Counted from the first letter of the stretch, positions 49,986-59,870 are shown. The stretch is DNA of 64,000 nt from Oleispira sp051275515 (GCA_051275515.1 JBNMOT010000002.1:1-64000); one strand, 5' to 3'. The notes: generated from the sequence alone by a model not told the origin. Program-made: numbers and translations.

Positions 49986-51860
49986 ATGGATTTTCTAAGC
50001 AATATCAGTATTAAAAATAAGCACTTAATTATCTTATGCTGTGTCATTCTGGGCTTGGCATTTACGACAGCGGTGACGGTTTATGAGTTCAACCGCATCG
50101 GCCAACTTAGTAATATATTACTGATTAAAGAACAGTTGCACAGTGATGAATTAACCTTAAGAAAGCATGAAAAAAACTTTCTAGCTCGAAAAGACATAAA
50201 GTATGGTGAAAGGTTATCGCAATCCTTCCTAGTAATGAAAGACAGAATCATTCAATTAGAAGTGGCTATGTCTGCTCAGAATCTACCGATAAGCCACGCC
50301 GATACACTATTAACATTAGTCACTCGTTATCAGGCTATTTTTCAGCGTTTAGTAATGCTACAAACAGAGATAGGACTTGATTCTAGAAGTGGTTTGTACG
50401 GTTCACTGCGCGCGGCTGTTGATGATATAGAAGCATTAGCAAAAGATGCCGAACAATACGAAATTTTATTTCATATGCTCATGTTACGCCGTAATGAAAA
50501 AGATTTTATGTTGCGTAGGAATGAGAAATATTTAGAAAAATTCGAAAAGAATTATGTAAAATTTAATACTGTACTGGACGATTTACAACCCCTTAATATC
50601 AATGAAATGAAAAATAAAATTGCTCGTTATCGCACGGATTTTAATACTTTAACCATAAAGGAAGTTGAATTAGGTCTAACTACAAGCTCGGGTATGTTAG
50701 GCGAGTTACGCAATACGATTCACCAAACAGAAGCATCATTTGATTCATTAACTGAATTCTTAAATTCTAAGATCACCAAGGCTACAAAAAACGTTTATTC
50801 AATATTAGGCATTATTATTGTACTTATTTTAGTGTTGTTATCAGGACTAATGATGATCATTTCACGCGCGATTTATCGACCCGTTCAGTCCATTACGGAA
50901 AAAATTCATGTTATCGCCGATGATTTAGATCTTACACAGCTGGTGAATCATATTTCGAAGGATGAGGTCGGTATATTGTCAAAGTCTTTTGATGCTTTAA
51001 TTGCTAGTTTGCGGCATACCGTGAATCACGTAAAAGATGGATCTATTCAAGTTGCTCAAGCGTCTGAAGAAATGTCCTGTATTACAAAAGAAGTGGGTGA
51101 TGCGAGTGAGCAACAGCAGCAAGAAATTGAGCAAGCGGTTACGGCCATTAATCAAATGACGGCTACGATTCAAAGTATTGCTGAGAATGCTAATACTGCC
51201 GCGTCGGCCGTGAAGGATGTGACGGCTGAAATCGGACGAGGCAAAGCGGTAACGAGTGATGCTCGCAATGAAATTGAACTACTCAATACGGAGGTAGAGG
51301 GTGCAACGCATGCAATTGAGGCATTGCAGAAAAACAGTGAAAGCATTGGCGACATCCTATCGACGATTAGTGCTATTGCAGCACAAACGAATTTGTTGGC
51401 ATTAAATGCCGCCATTGAAGCGGCAAGAGCGGGGGAGCAAGGGCGTGGTTTTGCGGTTGTGGCAGATGAGGTGCGTACGCTTGCCAGTCGTACCCAAGAA
51501 TCAACGGAGTCCATTCGTGAAAACATTACTCAGTTTCAAAAAGGAACGGCAGAAGTGGTTGCAACCGTCACCCGATCCCGTGAACGTGCTCAAACGGGTA
51601 TTGCAAAAGTATCGGAGTCCAGCGAAATTCTAGATTCTATTTACACCAATATTTCAAATATTGGTGATATGAATACACAAGTGGCCACGGCCGCGAAAGA
51701 GCAAGGTTTTGCTTCCGAAGAAATTAATCGTAATGTTGTTAGAATCAATGAGTTGGCTCATGTTTGTCATGAGCAGGCAAATCAAGCGGCAACAGCCAGT
51801 GGTGAATTAGCAAAACTAGGATCCGAGTTGCAAGGCACCGTTCAGCGCTTCAAAGTTTAG
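49986..51860 (+). CDS. Methyl-accepting chemotaxis protein
   Basis: A 624-residue chemoreceptor: transmembrane helix 1 at about residues 13-32, an all-helical periplasmic sensor of about 240 residues (33-272) with twice-repeated LRRNEKDFMLRR-type helices reminiscent of the helical bimodular (HBM) sensor, transmembrane helix 2 at about 273-297, HAMP (about 298-350) and the cytoplasmic coiled coil. The signalling tip reads AAQTNLLALNAAIEAARAGEQGRGFAVVADEVR, the invariant MCP hairpin. No C-terminal pentapeptide for CheR is seen. Ligand unknown; HBM sensors often bind organic acids or quinate. A perfect 8-bp stem-loop (49867-49894) lies between the receptor gene and this one. Confidence 0.95.
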   Translation: MDFLSNISIKNKHLIILCCVILGLAFTTAVTVYEFNRIGQLSNILLIKEQLHSDELTLRKHEKNFLARKDIKYGERLSQSFLVMKDRIIQLEVAMSAQNLPISHADTLLTLVTRYQAIFQRLVMLQTEIGLDSRSGLYGSLRAAVDDIEALAKDAEQYEILFHMLMLRRNEKDFMLRRNEKYLEKFEKNYVKFNTVLDDLQPLNINEMKNKIARYRTDFNTLTIKEVELGLTTSSGMLGELRNTIHQTEASFDSLTEFLNSKITKATKNVYSILGIIIVLILVLLSGLMMIISRAIYRPVQSITEKIHVIADDLDLTQLVNHISKDEVGILSKSFDALIASLRHTVNHVKDGSIQVAQASEEMSCITKEVGDASEQQQQEIEQAVTAINQMTATIQSIAENANTAASAVKDVTAEIGRGKAVTSDARNEIELLNTEVEGATHAIEALQKNSESIGDILSTISAIAAQTNLLALNAAIEAARAGEQGRGFAVVADEVRTLASRTQESTESIRENITQFQKGTAEVVATVTRSRERAQTGIAKVSESSEILDSIYTNISNIGDMNTQVATAAKEQGFASEEINRNVVRINELAHVCHEQANQAATASGELAKLGSELQGTVQRFKV

Positions 51861-51940
51861 TCGCATGGCGTTTAGTATGGGCTGGCCTTGCGTTATTAAA
51901 ATTTCTATTGCTAAGGTTGCTTGATTTGCATATGGAAAAG

Positions 51941-51965
51941 CGTATATTCGTTTTTACATATATAG
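51941..51965 (+). promoter_or_regulatory. Candidate ArsR operator/promoter of the ars operon
   Basis: CGTATATTCGTTTTTACATATATAG, just 16 bp before the arsR ATG, resembles the E. coli ars operator core CATATGCGTTTTTGGTTATG, sharing CGTTTTT between AT-rich arms. Binding of ArsR here would block the promoter; arsenite releases it. Assignment by similarity only. Confidence 0.5.
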
Positions 51966-51980
51966 TAGTCCAGAACCGAT

Positions 51981-52319
51981 ATGTCTCCCATCGAATTATT
52001 TAAAGCCCTTAGTGACATAACCCGCTTGCACTGTATTTTGCTGATTCAGCAAGAACAAGAGCTGTGTGTGTGTGAGCTCATGGCAGCACTTGAATTAAGT
52101 CAGCCTAAAATATCCCGTCATCTGGCGCTATTACGCGAATCAAATTTATTAGAAACCGAACGCCGCGGTCAGTGGATGTATTACCGGCTACCGTCAGTCC
52201 TTGAACATTGGGTTCTGACCATTCTTAAAGAGGCCTCTCTTCAGCAAAACCTAGTCGTGTTATCGCAGCGATTAGCCATTATGGGTGAGCGCCCCGAACG
52301 AGTCGCTAAGTGCTGCTAG
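51981..52319 (+). CDS. arsR: Arsenite-responsive repressor ArsR
   Basis: A 112-residue winged-helix repressor of the ArsR/SmtB family. The sensor motif ELCVCEL (Cys29, Cys31) lies at the start of the recognition region and is the As(III)-binding site of E. coli-type ArsR. It is followed by the DNA-reading helix LSQPKISRHLALLRESNLL. Two further cysteines end the protein (K-C-C). It heads arsR–acr3–arsC with spacings of 54 and 77 bp and should repress its own operon in the absence of arsenite or antimonite. Confidence 0.95.
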   Translation: MSPIELFKALSDITRLHCILLIQQEQELCVCELMAALELSQPKISRHLALLRESNLLETERRGQWMYYRLPSVLEHWVLTILKEASLQQNLVVLSQRLAIMGERPERVAKCC

Positions 52320-52373
52320 ATACGGACTGATTATCACTTTGTTATTCATTTAAATTTAAAACTAGGAAAGACC

Positions 52374-53441
52374 ATGGGCTTATTTGAACGTTATTTATCG
52401 GTTTGGGTGCTATTGAGTATTGTCGCAGGAATATTGTTGGGTACTCAGTTTTCTGCCGTATTCGTGATGATTGCAGGTATTGAATTCGCACACGTTAATA
52501 TTGTTGTGGCCGTTCTGATTTGGTCCATGATTTATCCTATGATGATTCAAGTGGATTTTTCGGCGCTAAAAGAGGTAGGTAAAAAACCGAAAGGTTTAAT
52601 CATGACATTGATCATTAATTGGTTAATCAAACCTTTTTCAATGGCCGCGTTAGGTTGGTTGTTTTTTGAAGGATTATTTGCCGATTGGGTTTCGCCAGCC
52701 GATGCGCAGCAGTATATTGCCGGTATGATTTTATTGGGCGTTGCACCTTGTACCGCGATGGTGTTTGTGTGGAGCCAGCTAACGAAAGGAGATGCCAATT
52801 ATACTCTTGTGCAAGTATCGGTAAATGACGTGATTATGATCTTTGCCTTCGCACCCATTGCCGGTTGGTTATTGGGTGTGAGCAATATTGAAGTGCCATG
52901 GACAACCTTGTTACTGTCTACCTTGCTTTATGTCGTTTTACCTCTTATTGCGGGCATGCTAACGCGCTCACTCATATTCGCCCGTTGTGCTCGCCAAGAG
53001 ACGCAAGGAAGCCCTTCGCTAGGTGAGCAACAACTGGCCGCTTTTGTCGGTATGTTAAAGCCTTCGTCTATCATAGGGTTATTGGCGACGGTGGTCTTAT
53101 TATTTGGCTTTCAAGCAGAAACAATTCTTCAACAGCCACAGGCTATCTTTCTCATTGCTATTCCATTACTCATTCAAACTTATGGGATTTTTGCTATTGC
53201 TTATGGCTGGGCTTATCTATGGCGCTTGCCTCATTCTATCGCCGCGCCCGCGTGTATGATTTCCACATCCAATTTTTTTGAGCTCGCCGTTGCTGTGGCG
53301 ATTAGCGTTTTTGGTTTACATTCCGGTGCTGCATTAGCCACGGTGGTCGGTGTATTGGTTGAAGTACCGGTCATGCTTTCATTGGTCGCATTAGTGAATA
53401 GAACTCGGCCCTTGTTCGACCAACGGGCGTCACTCACTTGA
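52374..53441 (+). CDS. acr3: Arsenite efflux permease, ACR3 family
   Basis: A 355-residue inner-membrane protein with about ten transmembrane segments that exports arsenite using the proton gradient. Family signatures: FERYLSVWVLLSIVAGILLGTQF at the start, MIYPMMIQVDFSALKEVGKKPKGL (about residues 45-68), and GVAPCTAMVFVWSQL with the essential conserved cysteine (about 122-136). The late SFNxFFELAVAVAI is seen here as ISTSNFFELAVAVAI. It belongs to the ACR3 (BASS-like) family rather than ArsB. A 9-bp stem-loop covers its stop codon. Confidence 0.95.
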   Translation: MGLFERYLSVWVLLSIVAGILLGTQFSAVFVMIAGIEFAHVNIVVAVLIWSMIYPMMIQVDFSALKEVGKKPKGLIMTLIINWLIKPFSMAALGWLFFEGLFADWVSPADAQQYIAGMILLGVAPCTAMVFVWSQLTKGDANYTLVQVSVNDVIMIFAFAPIAGWLLGVSNIEVPWTTLLLSTLLYVVLPLIAGMLTRSLIFARCARQETQGSPSLGEQQLAAFVGMLKPSSIIGLLATVVLLFGFQAETILQQPQAIFLIAIPLLIQTYGIFAIAYGWAYLWRLPHSIAAPACMISTSNFFELAVAVAISVFGLHSGAALATVVGVLVEVPVMLSLVALVNRTRPLFDQRASLT

Positions 53442-53500
53442 GCAGGACCTTGCTCAAGTAATGAATTAAGTCTTTAAGTCAGATCTCCTAAGTCAGATCT
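53436..53500 (+). repeat. Stem-loop and 14-bp tandem repeat between acr3 and arsC
   Basis: ACTTGAGCA-GGACCT-TGCTCAAGT (53436-53459) is a perfect 9-bp stem that includes the acr3 stop codon. It is followed by two copies of AAGTCAGATCT (53476-53486 and 53490-53500) with a 14-bp period. There is no T-run, so read-through into arsC is expected. The structure may set mRNA stability between the two genes. Confidence 0.6.
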
Positions 53501-53518
53501 TAAGTTTGAGTAGGCATA

Positions 53519-53902
53519 ATGAAAAAAGTTATATTTGTATGTATTGAAAATTCCTGTCGCAGTCAAATGGCAGAAGCGTTTGGCAAGATGCATGGTGATG
53601 GCGTTCTGGAGGTTTATAGTTCTGGTAGCAAGCCTTCTGGGCAAGTAAACCCTCGCGCAATCGAGTTTATGGCTGAGCTAGATTATGATCTATCTTTGCA
53701 TGATTCAAAGCCGTTAGCTGAATTTGACGGCATGCATTTTGATTATGCGATTACGATGGGCTGCGGTGATGAGTGTCCTATGATTGTGGCGGATACGCGT
53801 GAAGATTGGGGTATTCCTGATCCAAAGCATGAGGAAAGTGAGCGTTTTCGTGAGATACGTTCAATAATAGAAGACAAGGTCAAAGCCCTAATAAATAGCT
53901 AA
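53519..53902 (+). CDS. arsC: Arsenate reductase, thioredoxin-coupled (LMW-PTPase type)
   Basis: A 127-residue enzyme reducing arsenate to arsenite for export by Acr3. The phosphatase-like loop is VCIENSCRSQMAEAF (nucleophile Cys8, Cys13, Arg14). The redox pair is in MGCGDECP (Cys82 and Cys86), and the acidic WGIPDPKH loop supplies the catalytic aspartate. The three-cysteine relay marks the Staphylococcus pI258 class, recycled by thioredoxin, rather than the glutaredoxin class of E. coli plasmids. Last gene of the ars operon. Confidence 0.95.
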   Translation: MKKVIFVCIENSCRSQMAEAFGKMHGDGVLEVYSSGSKPSGQVNPRAIEFMAELDYDLSLHDSKPLAEFDGMHFDYAITMGCGDECPMIVADTREDWGIPDPKHEESERFREIRSIIEDKVKALINS

Positions 53903-53965
53903 TGTCTTAAGACCTGCCACTTACAATTCTTACCTACAAATACACTCAGTTTACCTTCACGTAAA

Positions 53966-54604
53966 TTATTGGTTTATCAGGCGAGGATGGCGGCTTGCTA
54001 TCAATTAAATTCTTTAAGAACGGCGCTAACGACTTTCTTAATAAACCTTTTCAACAAGAAGAATTTTATTGTCGTATAACCAATAATATCGAATCACTAG
54101 AGCAGCTGCATAGAATTCAAGAACTGGCCAATCGAGATTATGTAACGTCGCTTTATAATCGCCGTTACTACTGTGAGGAGGGGGATAAACTATTAAACAG
54201 GCGGTAAAAAATAATACAGAAATTTCATTAGTTAAGATTGATTATTTTAAATCAGTCCATGATGAGTATGGTCATGAATCGGGTGATGAGGTGTTTAAGT
54301 TCCCCCCCCAAGAGCTGGAGACTATATTAGGTCGCTTTCTTGTTGCTCGCATCGGTGGTGAGGGATTTTGTATTATTATTCCTGGGATCAGTAATATTAA
54401 GGTTGTGAATTTAATTAATGGTTTAAACAACACTTGGCGTCACGAATTATTGATGTAAATGATGATGAATTTTTACGGCTTGCTTTCAGTGCGGGAGTGA
54501 CCAATATTAAATTAGACACTATCAATGCTTTATTAAATAAAGCAGATGAGTATTTATACCGCGCAAAAGAAGCAGGCCGGAATACGGTGATTGGGGATGA
54601 ATGA
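53966..54604 (+). pseudogene. Decayed response-regulator/diguanylate-cyclase (GGDEF) gene
   Basis: Translations in different frames give consecutive parts of one protein: the C-terminal end of a receiver domain (IIGLSGEDGG … FKNGANDFLNKPF), a linker and GGDEF start (LANRDYVTSLYNRRYY, 54120-54170), then after a frame change VKIDYFKSVHDEYGHESGDEVFK and RIGGEGF, and after another change ASRIIDVNDDEF … LRLAFSAGVTN and ADEYLYRAKEAGRNTVI, ending at the TGA at 54602-54604. At least two frameshifts are needed, near 54200 and 54430, and the N-terminal receiver half is missing. A run of eight C residues (54303-54310) marks further damage. Clearly no longer functional. Confidence 0.85.
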
Positions 54605-54609
54605 TCTCA

Positions 54610-55662
54610 TTATTGATCGGTAGGGGAAGGTAGTTTCGAAGTCTCTATCACTGAGTTGTATTTCTCACGACTTTCGAGTTGCTTTTCTAATACCGCAATG
54701 CGCTTTTGAAGGGGGGCAACTAATCGGCTTGCTTGAGTTTCTGCACTTTGGGCTAAAGCAGTTGCCTGATCCTGTAAGGCCATGTGACGAAAGTCTGGGG
54801 CTTTTAAAGTAGCGCCTATTTGATTGAGTAAAGCTTCAAACCTGAGCACGGCTTCTTCCGCGTTTTGATGATTGAGCTTTAATAACTGTTCTGCGTCACG
54901 ACCAATATAAAGAGCATGCTGTGATGCTCTTAAAGCCGCAAGACCTTTCTCAGTAACCAATGCACGATCAGCATATCGGGTGCGAATCTCTCTTTCGGCT
55001 TCATTGATCAGTTTCTTTGCTAAGGCAAAACTTTCAGGTGCATTCTCATCAGCATGTTCATTCTTTGCTTTAGTCAACGTAATCTTTGCTGGCTGCCAAT
55101 GAATTTCTAACAGTGTATTCAATTCAAGTTCTTTTAGTCCTGCTAGCGTTAGCGCTACGTCAGAGGGGGGAATACTTTCAGCGCTTTCTTCAACCTTTCT
55201 AATTAGACTTTTAATGTCTTTTAACTGATCGTTGAACTCAGCCGGTAAAACTCTAGGGCTATTGAGTTGCTCAAGAACGTGTTTCTGCTGCAGTAATGGC
55301 AGTAAAATAGTATTAACTTTTGTCTTATTCGTTTCCGCAAGGTCTAATAAAGAGATAACTTTTGCAGAGGCAATAATACTGTCACTTTGCAGGCCTTTAA
55401 TTTCTGCTTCTCGCGCTAATGCCAATGCATTGTTTGCTTGCTGCATGCTAAGAGGCGCATAGAAATACAGGTCGGCTTTGACGGCGGTTTCGTAGCGGAT
55501 CTCAGCGGCCGCGATGGCGCGCTCAGATTCACTGGTCAATTCGGACGTTTTTTCTAGCGTAATACGCTCTATCTGATCATTTTGTGTGAGCGAATTATTG
55601 GCACAGCCTGTGATTATGAGCACTGCAAAAAAAACTAAATGGAGCAAAAAAGGGTGAAGCAT
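54610..55662 (-). CDS. Helical lipoprotein of unknown function
   Basis: A 350-residue lipoprotein: signal peptide ending LIITGC with lipidated Cys20. The rest is almost entirely alpha-helical, with long Ala/Leu/Glu/Lys-rich stretches (for example YAPLSMQQANNALALAREAEIKG, like the DUF4398 repeat) and a C-terminal coiled coil (LVAPLQKRIAVLEKQLESREKY). It resembles the DUF4398-containing lipoproteins sometimes encoded next to OmpA-like genes, but the partner is absent here. Probably a periplasmic structural protein. Function not assigned. Confidence 0.7.
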   Translation of the reverse strand: MLHPFLLHLVFFAVLIITGCANNSLTQNDQIERITLEKTSELTSESERAIAAAEIRYETAVKADLYFYAPLSMQQANNALALAREAEIKGLQSDSIIASAKVISLLDLAETNKTKVNTILLPLLQQKHVLEQLNSPRVLPAEFNDQLKDIKSLIRKVEESAESIPPSDVALTLAGLKELELNTLLEIHWQPAKITLTKAKNEHADENAPESFALAKKLINEAEREIRTRYADRALVTEKGLAALRASQHALYIGRDAEQLLKLNHQNAEEAVLRFEALLNQIGATLKAPDFRHMALQDQATALAQSAETQASRLVAPLQKRIAVLEKQLESREKYNSVIETSKLPSPTDQ

Positions 55663-55739
55663 AATAGGTCCTTAAAAGGGCGGCCAAATAAAGGCATTGA
55701 ATGCAAAAATCAAAAGCCTTTATTGGTTTTCTCTAAAGA

Positions 55740-57575
55740 TTAATCTAATAAACTCAGATCGCGTACGGCACCTTTATCGGCACTGGTGGCAAACTTAGCA
55801 TAGATTTTTAACGCGGTGCTCACTTTTCGTGGACGTTCTTCAGCAGGCTTCCAGCCTTTTGTATCCTGTTCAGTACGGCGAATCGCAAGTTCTTCAGCGC
55901 TTAACTGAACATTGATAGCACGGTTTGGAATATCAATGATTATATCATCACCTTCAATCAATAAACCAATCGCACCGCCAGAAGCAGCCTCTGGAGAGCA
56001 GTGACCAATGGATAGGCCCGAAGTACCCCCCGAGAAACGCCCGTCGGTTAATAACGCGCAAGCAGCGCCCAAGCCTCTAGACTTCAAATAAGACGTTGGA
56101 TATAGCATTTCTTGCATGCCTGGGCCGCCCTTAGGACCTTCGTAACGAATGATGACGATGTCACCTTCTTTTACTTCATCAGCCAAAATACCGGCAACGG
56201 CACTGTCTTGTGATTCAAAGATCTTCGCTTTACCGTGGAAAACGTGGATAGATTCATCTACGCCAGCCGTCTTAACAACGCAGCCATCTAAGGCAATATT
56301 GCCATAAAGAACGGCTAGACCCCCTTCCAATGAATAAGCGTTTTCAAGATTACGGATACAACCGTTTTCACGATCGCCGTCCACTGATGGATAGCGAGTG
56401 CTTTGGCTAAAGGCCGTTTGCGTCGGAATACCGGCCGGGCCTGCTTTGTAAAACTCAATGACTTCAGGCGTTGGGTTTCGCATGATGTCCCACTTGTCGA
56501 GCGCATCTTTCATAGACGCGCTATGCACGGTCGGCAGTTCGTTATGCAATAAGCCTGCACGATCAATCTCGCCCAAAATAGCCATAATGCCCCCCGCGCG
56601 ATGCACGTCTTCCATATGATAAAGCGGGGAGTTGGGAGCCACCTTACACAATTGAGGCACTTCACGAGAAAGGCGGTCGATGTCTTTTAAGTCGAAATCT
56701 AGCTCAGCTTCTTGTGCGGCTGCCAACAAGTGAAGAATGGTATTAGTAGAACCGCCCATCACGATATCGAGAGTCATTGCATTTTCAAACGCTTTAAAGT
56801 TGGCGATTGAGCGTGGCAATACAGAATAATCATCTTCTTCATAATAACGCTTAGCATTTGCAACAATCTGACGGCCCGCTTTTAAGAAAAGCTGCTCACG
56901 ATCGCTGTGCGTTGCCAGTAAAGAACCGTTACCGGGTAGTGCAAGACCCAGCGCTTCCATTAGGCAGTTCATCGAGTTCGCAGTGAACATACCCGAACAA
57001 GAACCACAGGTAGGGCAAGCGCTACGCTCGTATTCAGCTACTTTTTCATCGCTAGCGCTATCGTCAGCCGCGATAACCATGGCATCAACTAGATCTAGCT
57101 TATGCTCTGAAAGCTTAGTTTTACCCGCTTCCATAGGACCGCCGGATACGAAGATAACAGGAATGTTTAAGCGTAAAGACGCGAGCAGCATTCCCGGTGT
57201 GATTTTGTCGCAGTTCGATATACAGACAATGGCATCAGCACAGTGTGCGTTTACCATGTATTCTACAGAGTCAGCGATCAGCTCACGGCTTGGCAAGCTG
57301 TAAAGCATACCGTCGTGGCCCATAGCGATGCCGTCATCAACCGCAATGGTATTAAATTCTTTGGCAACGCCACCCGCTTTTTCGATTTCACGAGCCACGA
57401 GTTGGCCCATATCTTTTAAATGAACGTGGCCCGGTACAAACTGGGTAAAGCTGTTTGATACGGCGATGATTGGCTTAGAGAAATCATCGTCTTTCATGCC
57501 TGTGGCACGCCAAAGTGCACGAGCGCCAGCCATATTTCGGCCAGCAGTGGAAGTTTTACTGCGATATACGGGCAT
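55740..57575 (-). CDS. ilvD: Dihydroxy-acid dehydratase
   Basis: Dehydrates 2,3-dihydroxy-isovalerate and -methylvalerate to the keto acids that IlvE aminates. An iron-sulfur enzyme. The 611 residues begin PVYRSKTSTAGRNMAGARALWRATGM, as expected. Cluster ligands lie in CISNCDKITPGML (about residue 122) and CPTCGSCSGMFTANSMNCL (about 192-210). Later family regions are GRFSGGTSGLSIGHCSPEAASGG (about 515-537) and the early VDDGIAMGHDGMLYSLPSR. Ends match E. coli (616). Monocistronic here. Confidence 0.98.
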   Translation of the reverse strand: MPVYRSKTSTAGRNMAGARALWRATGMKDDDFSKPIIAVSNSFTQFVPGHVHLKDMGQLVAREIEKAGGVAKEFNTIAVDDGIAMGHDGMLYSLPSRELIADSVEYMVNAHCADAIVCISNCDKITPGMLLASLRLNIPVIFVSGGPMEAGKTKLSEHKLDLVDAMVIAADDSASDEKVAEYERSACPTCGSCSGMFTANSMNCLMEALGLALPGNGSLLATHSDREQLFLKAGRQIVANAKRYYEEDDYSVLPRSIANFKAFENAMTLDIVMGGSTNTILHLLAAAQEAELDFDLKDIDRLSREVPQLCKVAPNSPLYHMEDVHRAGGIMAILGEIDRAGLLHNELPTVHSASMKDALDKWDIMRNPTPEVIEFYKAGPAGIPTQTAFSQSTRYPSVDGDRENGCIRNLENAYSLEGGLAVLYGNIALDGCVVKTAGVDESIHVFHGKAKIFESQDSAVAGILADEVKEGDIVIIRYEGPKGGPGMQEMLYPTSYLKSRGLGAACALLTDGRFSGGTSGLSIGHCSPEAASGGAIGLLIEGDDIIIDIPNRAINVQLSAEELAIRRTEQDTKGWKPAEERPRKVSTALKIYAKFATSADKGAVRDLSLLD

Positions 57576-57696
57576 TTTTATGTCTCACTTGCCGAGAGCC
57601 GAATGACACGGCTCTAATCAATAATAAGGGTTGGGATAGTTTGCAAGAATTGTAGCAGAATTGCGCCCTGTAAGTCAGTACAAAGCACAGTGAAGA

Positions 57697-59793
57697 CTAT
57701 TCAGCATCATCCGAGAAGTTATAAGCCATGCCTGTCTGAGGTGCTTGTACGTAATAGCCTTGAATAAAGTGGGTACCGAGTTGCCACAAAGAGGCAACGG
57801 CAGATGCGGATTCAACCAGCGGGACAATAGTTTTTAATTCTTGTTCGTGTAACTCCGCTAACATTTCTTTTAAGGTCGCTAACGATTCAGGCTTATTGAG
57901 TTCGTGGGTAAAAGACCCATCAACTTTAACGTAGTCTAAGGTTAGATGTTTAAGCGCCTGGAAAGGTTTTAATGAGCAGCCGAAGCGAGAAAGAGAGCAC
58001 GCGTAATTATTGGCTTTCAGGTTAGCGGTAAATTCTTGTGCTTGAGTTAAGAATTTAGTGGCATCTTCTTCATTGAATTGAAAAATGACGGAATCACTGT
58101 CCAGTCTAGCGGCACTTAATGCGACACCAATCCAGCTGGTTAAAGTATCATCCATTAACGAAGCAGCGCTTAAGTTAACGAATAATCGTGTTTTTGAGTT
58201 TTGCTGGCGATGCTCACTGAGTAACTTGGTCGAGTGTAATATTACCCAGCGGTCTATTTTTCGTTTCAGGTCATCATTGATGGTAGAGCCATTTAAGAAA
58301 TCACCGGCAGGCACCTCTTCGCCATCACTTTGTGGCATGCGAATCAGCGTTTCGTAATGTTCTTGCTCGTCGCCTTTTAAGTTAATCAGTGGCTGGAATA
58401 GTAGGTTGAATGATCCTGCTTCCAGCGATCTTATAACCTGGTTCTCAATACTGATTTTAGTATTATCAGAGGCGGCTTCTTGTGCCACAAATAGATGGAT
58501 TCCATTTCCTTTTTCATGACCTTGATCATGCCTTACCGCGTCAGAAGCTTGATGAGAGCGCTGTAAAATATCACGGGGATCACTGCAGCTGTCATTGATT
58601 AAGGCAACGCCTATGCTTGCAGTAATCGTCACAGTGCGAGAGTTCGCATCGATGACTAAATGCTCGATACCCTTGCGAAATTTTTCTGCTGCAGCCAGAG
58701 CTTCTTCAGCATTAATATTAGGGCGAAGCCATGCAAATACATCTTCTCCAACGCGCGCTAGCGTATCATTTTTGTTGACAGCAGATTTTAAATAGTTAGC
58801 AACACTGCAAAGTACCGTATCAGCATTATTAATACCGACCAGCGATTTTACTTTTCCATACCTATCAATATTAATGTAGATAGCAGCACTGACATTACCT
58901 TTTAAGACGGCACGATCAACAGCGGCTTCTAAACTTTCCATAAAATAGGGTTTGTTATAAAGACCGGTGAGTAAATCACGGCTGTTAATTTCTTTGAGTT
59001 TTGCTTTTAAATCTGAATTATTAGATTTGGCACGAATAACAACTTGAGTACATGATTCGTCGGCATAGGTAGCGGATGATAACGACATGGTCAGAGGAAA
59101 TATAGAATCGTCAGTTTTTAAGCCGCTATATTTTAAATCGACATTGCCGCCAGTCGTTAAAAAACTTTTCAACGATTGTTTTAGATTTTCTTGGTCACTA
59201 CTGGCAACCATATCCATCACGGGCATGCCTTCAAGATCGTCAATATTGCTGTAGCCAAATAAATCAAGATAGGCTTGGTTTGCATAGATATGCATACCAT
59301 CATGAATATAGGTGATGGCATCTTTTGAACTTTCTAAAAGCCCTTGACAACGCTTTTCAGCATCACGTAATTTGACTTGGGTTGTGCGCAGTGTTCTGCG
59401 ACTATCAAGGTTGGCTAGCTCTCGCTGGATGACCATCGACAGTAAGTTACTTTCATCTTCTGGAACGACATCACACGCGCCAAGTTTTAAATAAAACTCA
59501 AGCTGCATCGGGTCAACATCTTCAGCCAGTATAATAACGGGAAGATCTTTATCGAGGCGTTTGATTCTTTTAAACAGTTCTTTGGGCTCGATGTCTTGAG
59601 CTTTGGGTTCAGCCAGCACTAAATCCCAAGTCTTTCCTTGAATTTGTGTACTGAAATCTTCTAACGAGGAAACCATATGAGCGCGAGTTGCTCGCCCCGA
59701 ATTTCGCAACAAGCTGACTAAGTTTTCTGCATTATTTTGGTTGTGGGTCAATAGTAATAAATGAAGCGTTTCTCGGCTAATACTAGGATGCAT
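57697..59793 (-). CDS. fimX: FimX-like c-di-GMP effector (REC-PAS-GGDEF-EAL, degenerate)
   Basis: A 698-residue protein with the domain order and length of Pseudomonas FimX (691): receiver-like domain without a phospho-acceptor set (LHLLLLTHNQNNAENLVSLLRNSGRATRAH … WDLVLAEP, residues about 10-130), PAS (about 150-270), GGDEF (about 285-430) with the active loop changed to VGEDVF, and EAL (about 445-690) with ETL and a broken DDFG loop (SRFGCSLKPFQAL). Both catalytic sites are dead, so it should bind rather than make or cleave c-di-GMP. FimX promotes type IV pilus assembly and twitching. The next gene downstream on the plus-strand side (59871-61670, same direction, transcribed first) may work with it. 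Confidence 0.88.
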   Translation of the reverse strand: MHPSISRETLHLLLLTHNQNNAENLVSLLRNSGRATRAHMVSSLEDFSTQIQGKTWDLVLAEPKAQDIEPKELFKRIKRLDKDLPVIILAEDVDPMQLEFYLKLGACDVVPEDESNLLSMVIQRELANLDSRRTLRTTQVKLRDAEKRCQGLLESSKDAITYIHDGMHIYANQAYLDLFGYSNIDDLEGMPVMDMVASSDQENLKQSLKSFLTTGGNVDLKYSGLKTDDSIFPLTMSLSSATYADESCTQVVIRAKSNNSDLKAKLKEINSRDLLTGLYNKPYFMESLEAAVDRAVLKGNVSAAIYINIDRYGKVKSLVGINNADTVLCSVANYLKSAVNKNDTLARVGEDVFAWLRPNINAEEALAAAEKFRKGIEHLVIDANSRTVTITASIGVALINDSCSDPRDILQRSHQASDAVRHDQGHEKGNGIHLFVAQEAASDNTKISIENQVIRSLEAGSFNLLFQPLINLKGDEQEHYETLIRMPQSDGEEVPAGDFLNGSTINDDLKRKIDRWVILHSTKLLSEHRQQNSKTRLFVNLSAASLMDDTLTSWIGVALSAARLDSDSVIFQFNEEDATKFLTQAQEFTANLKANNYACSLSRFGCSLKPFQALKHLTLDYVKVDGSFTHELNKPESLATLKEMLAELHEQELKTIVPLVESASAVASLWQLGTHFIQGYYVQAPQTGMAYNFSDDAE

Positions 59794-59870
59794 GTAATGA
59801 AACTCTTTGTACTGTAGTAATAATTATAATATCAACGCGGTTAAATGATAGGTGAAATATGTAAAGTGGG

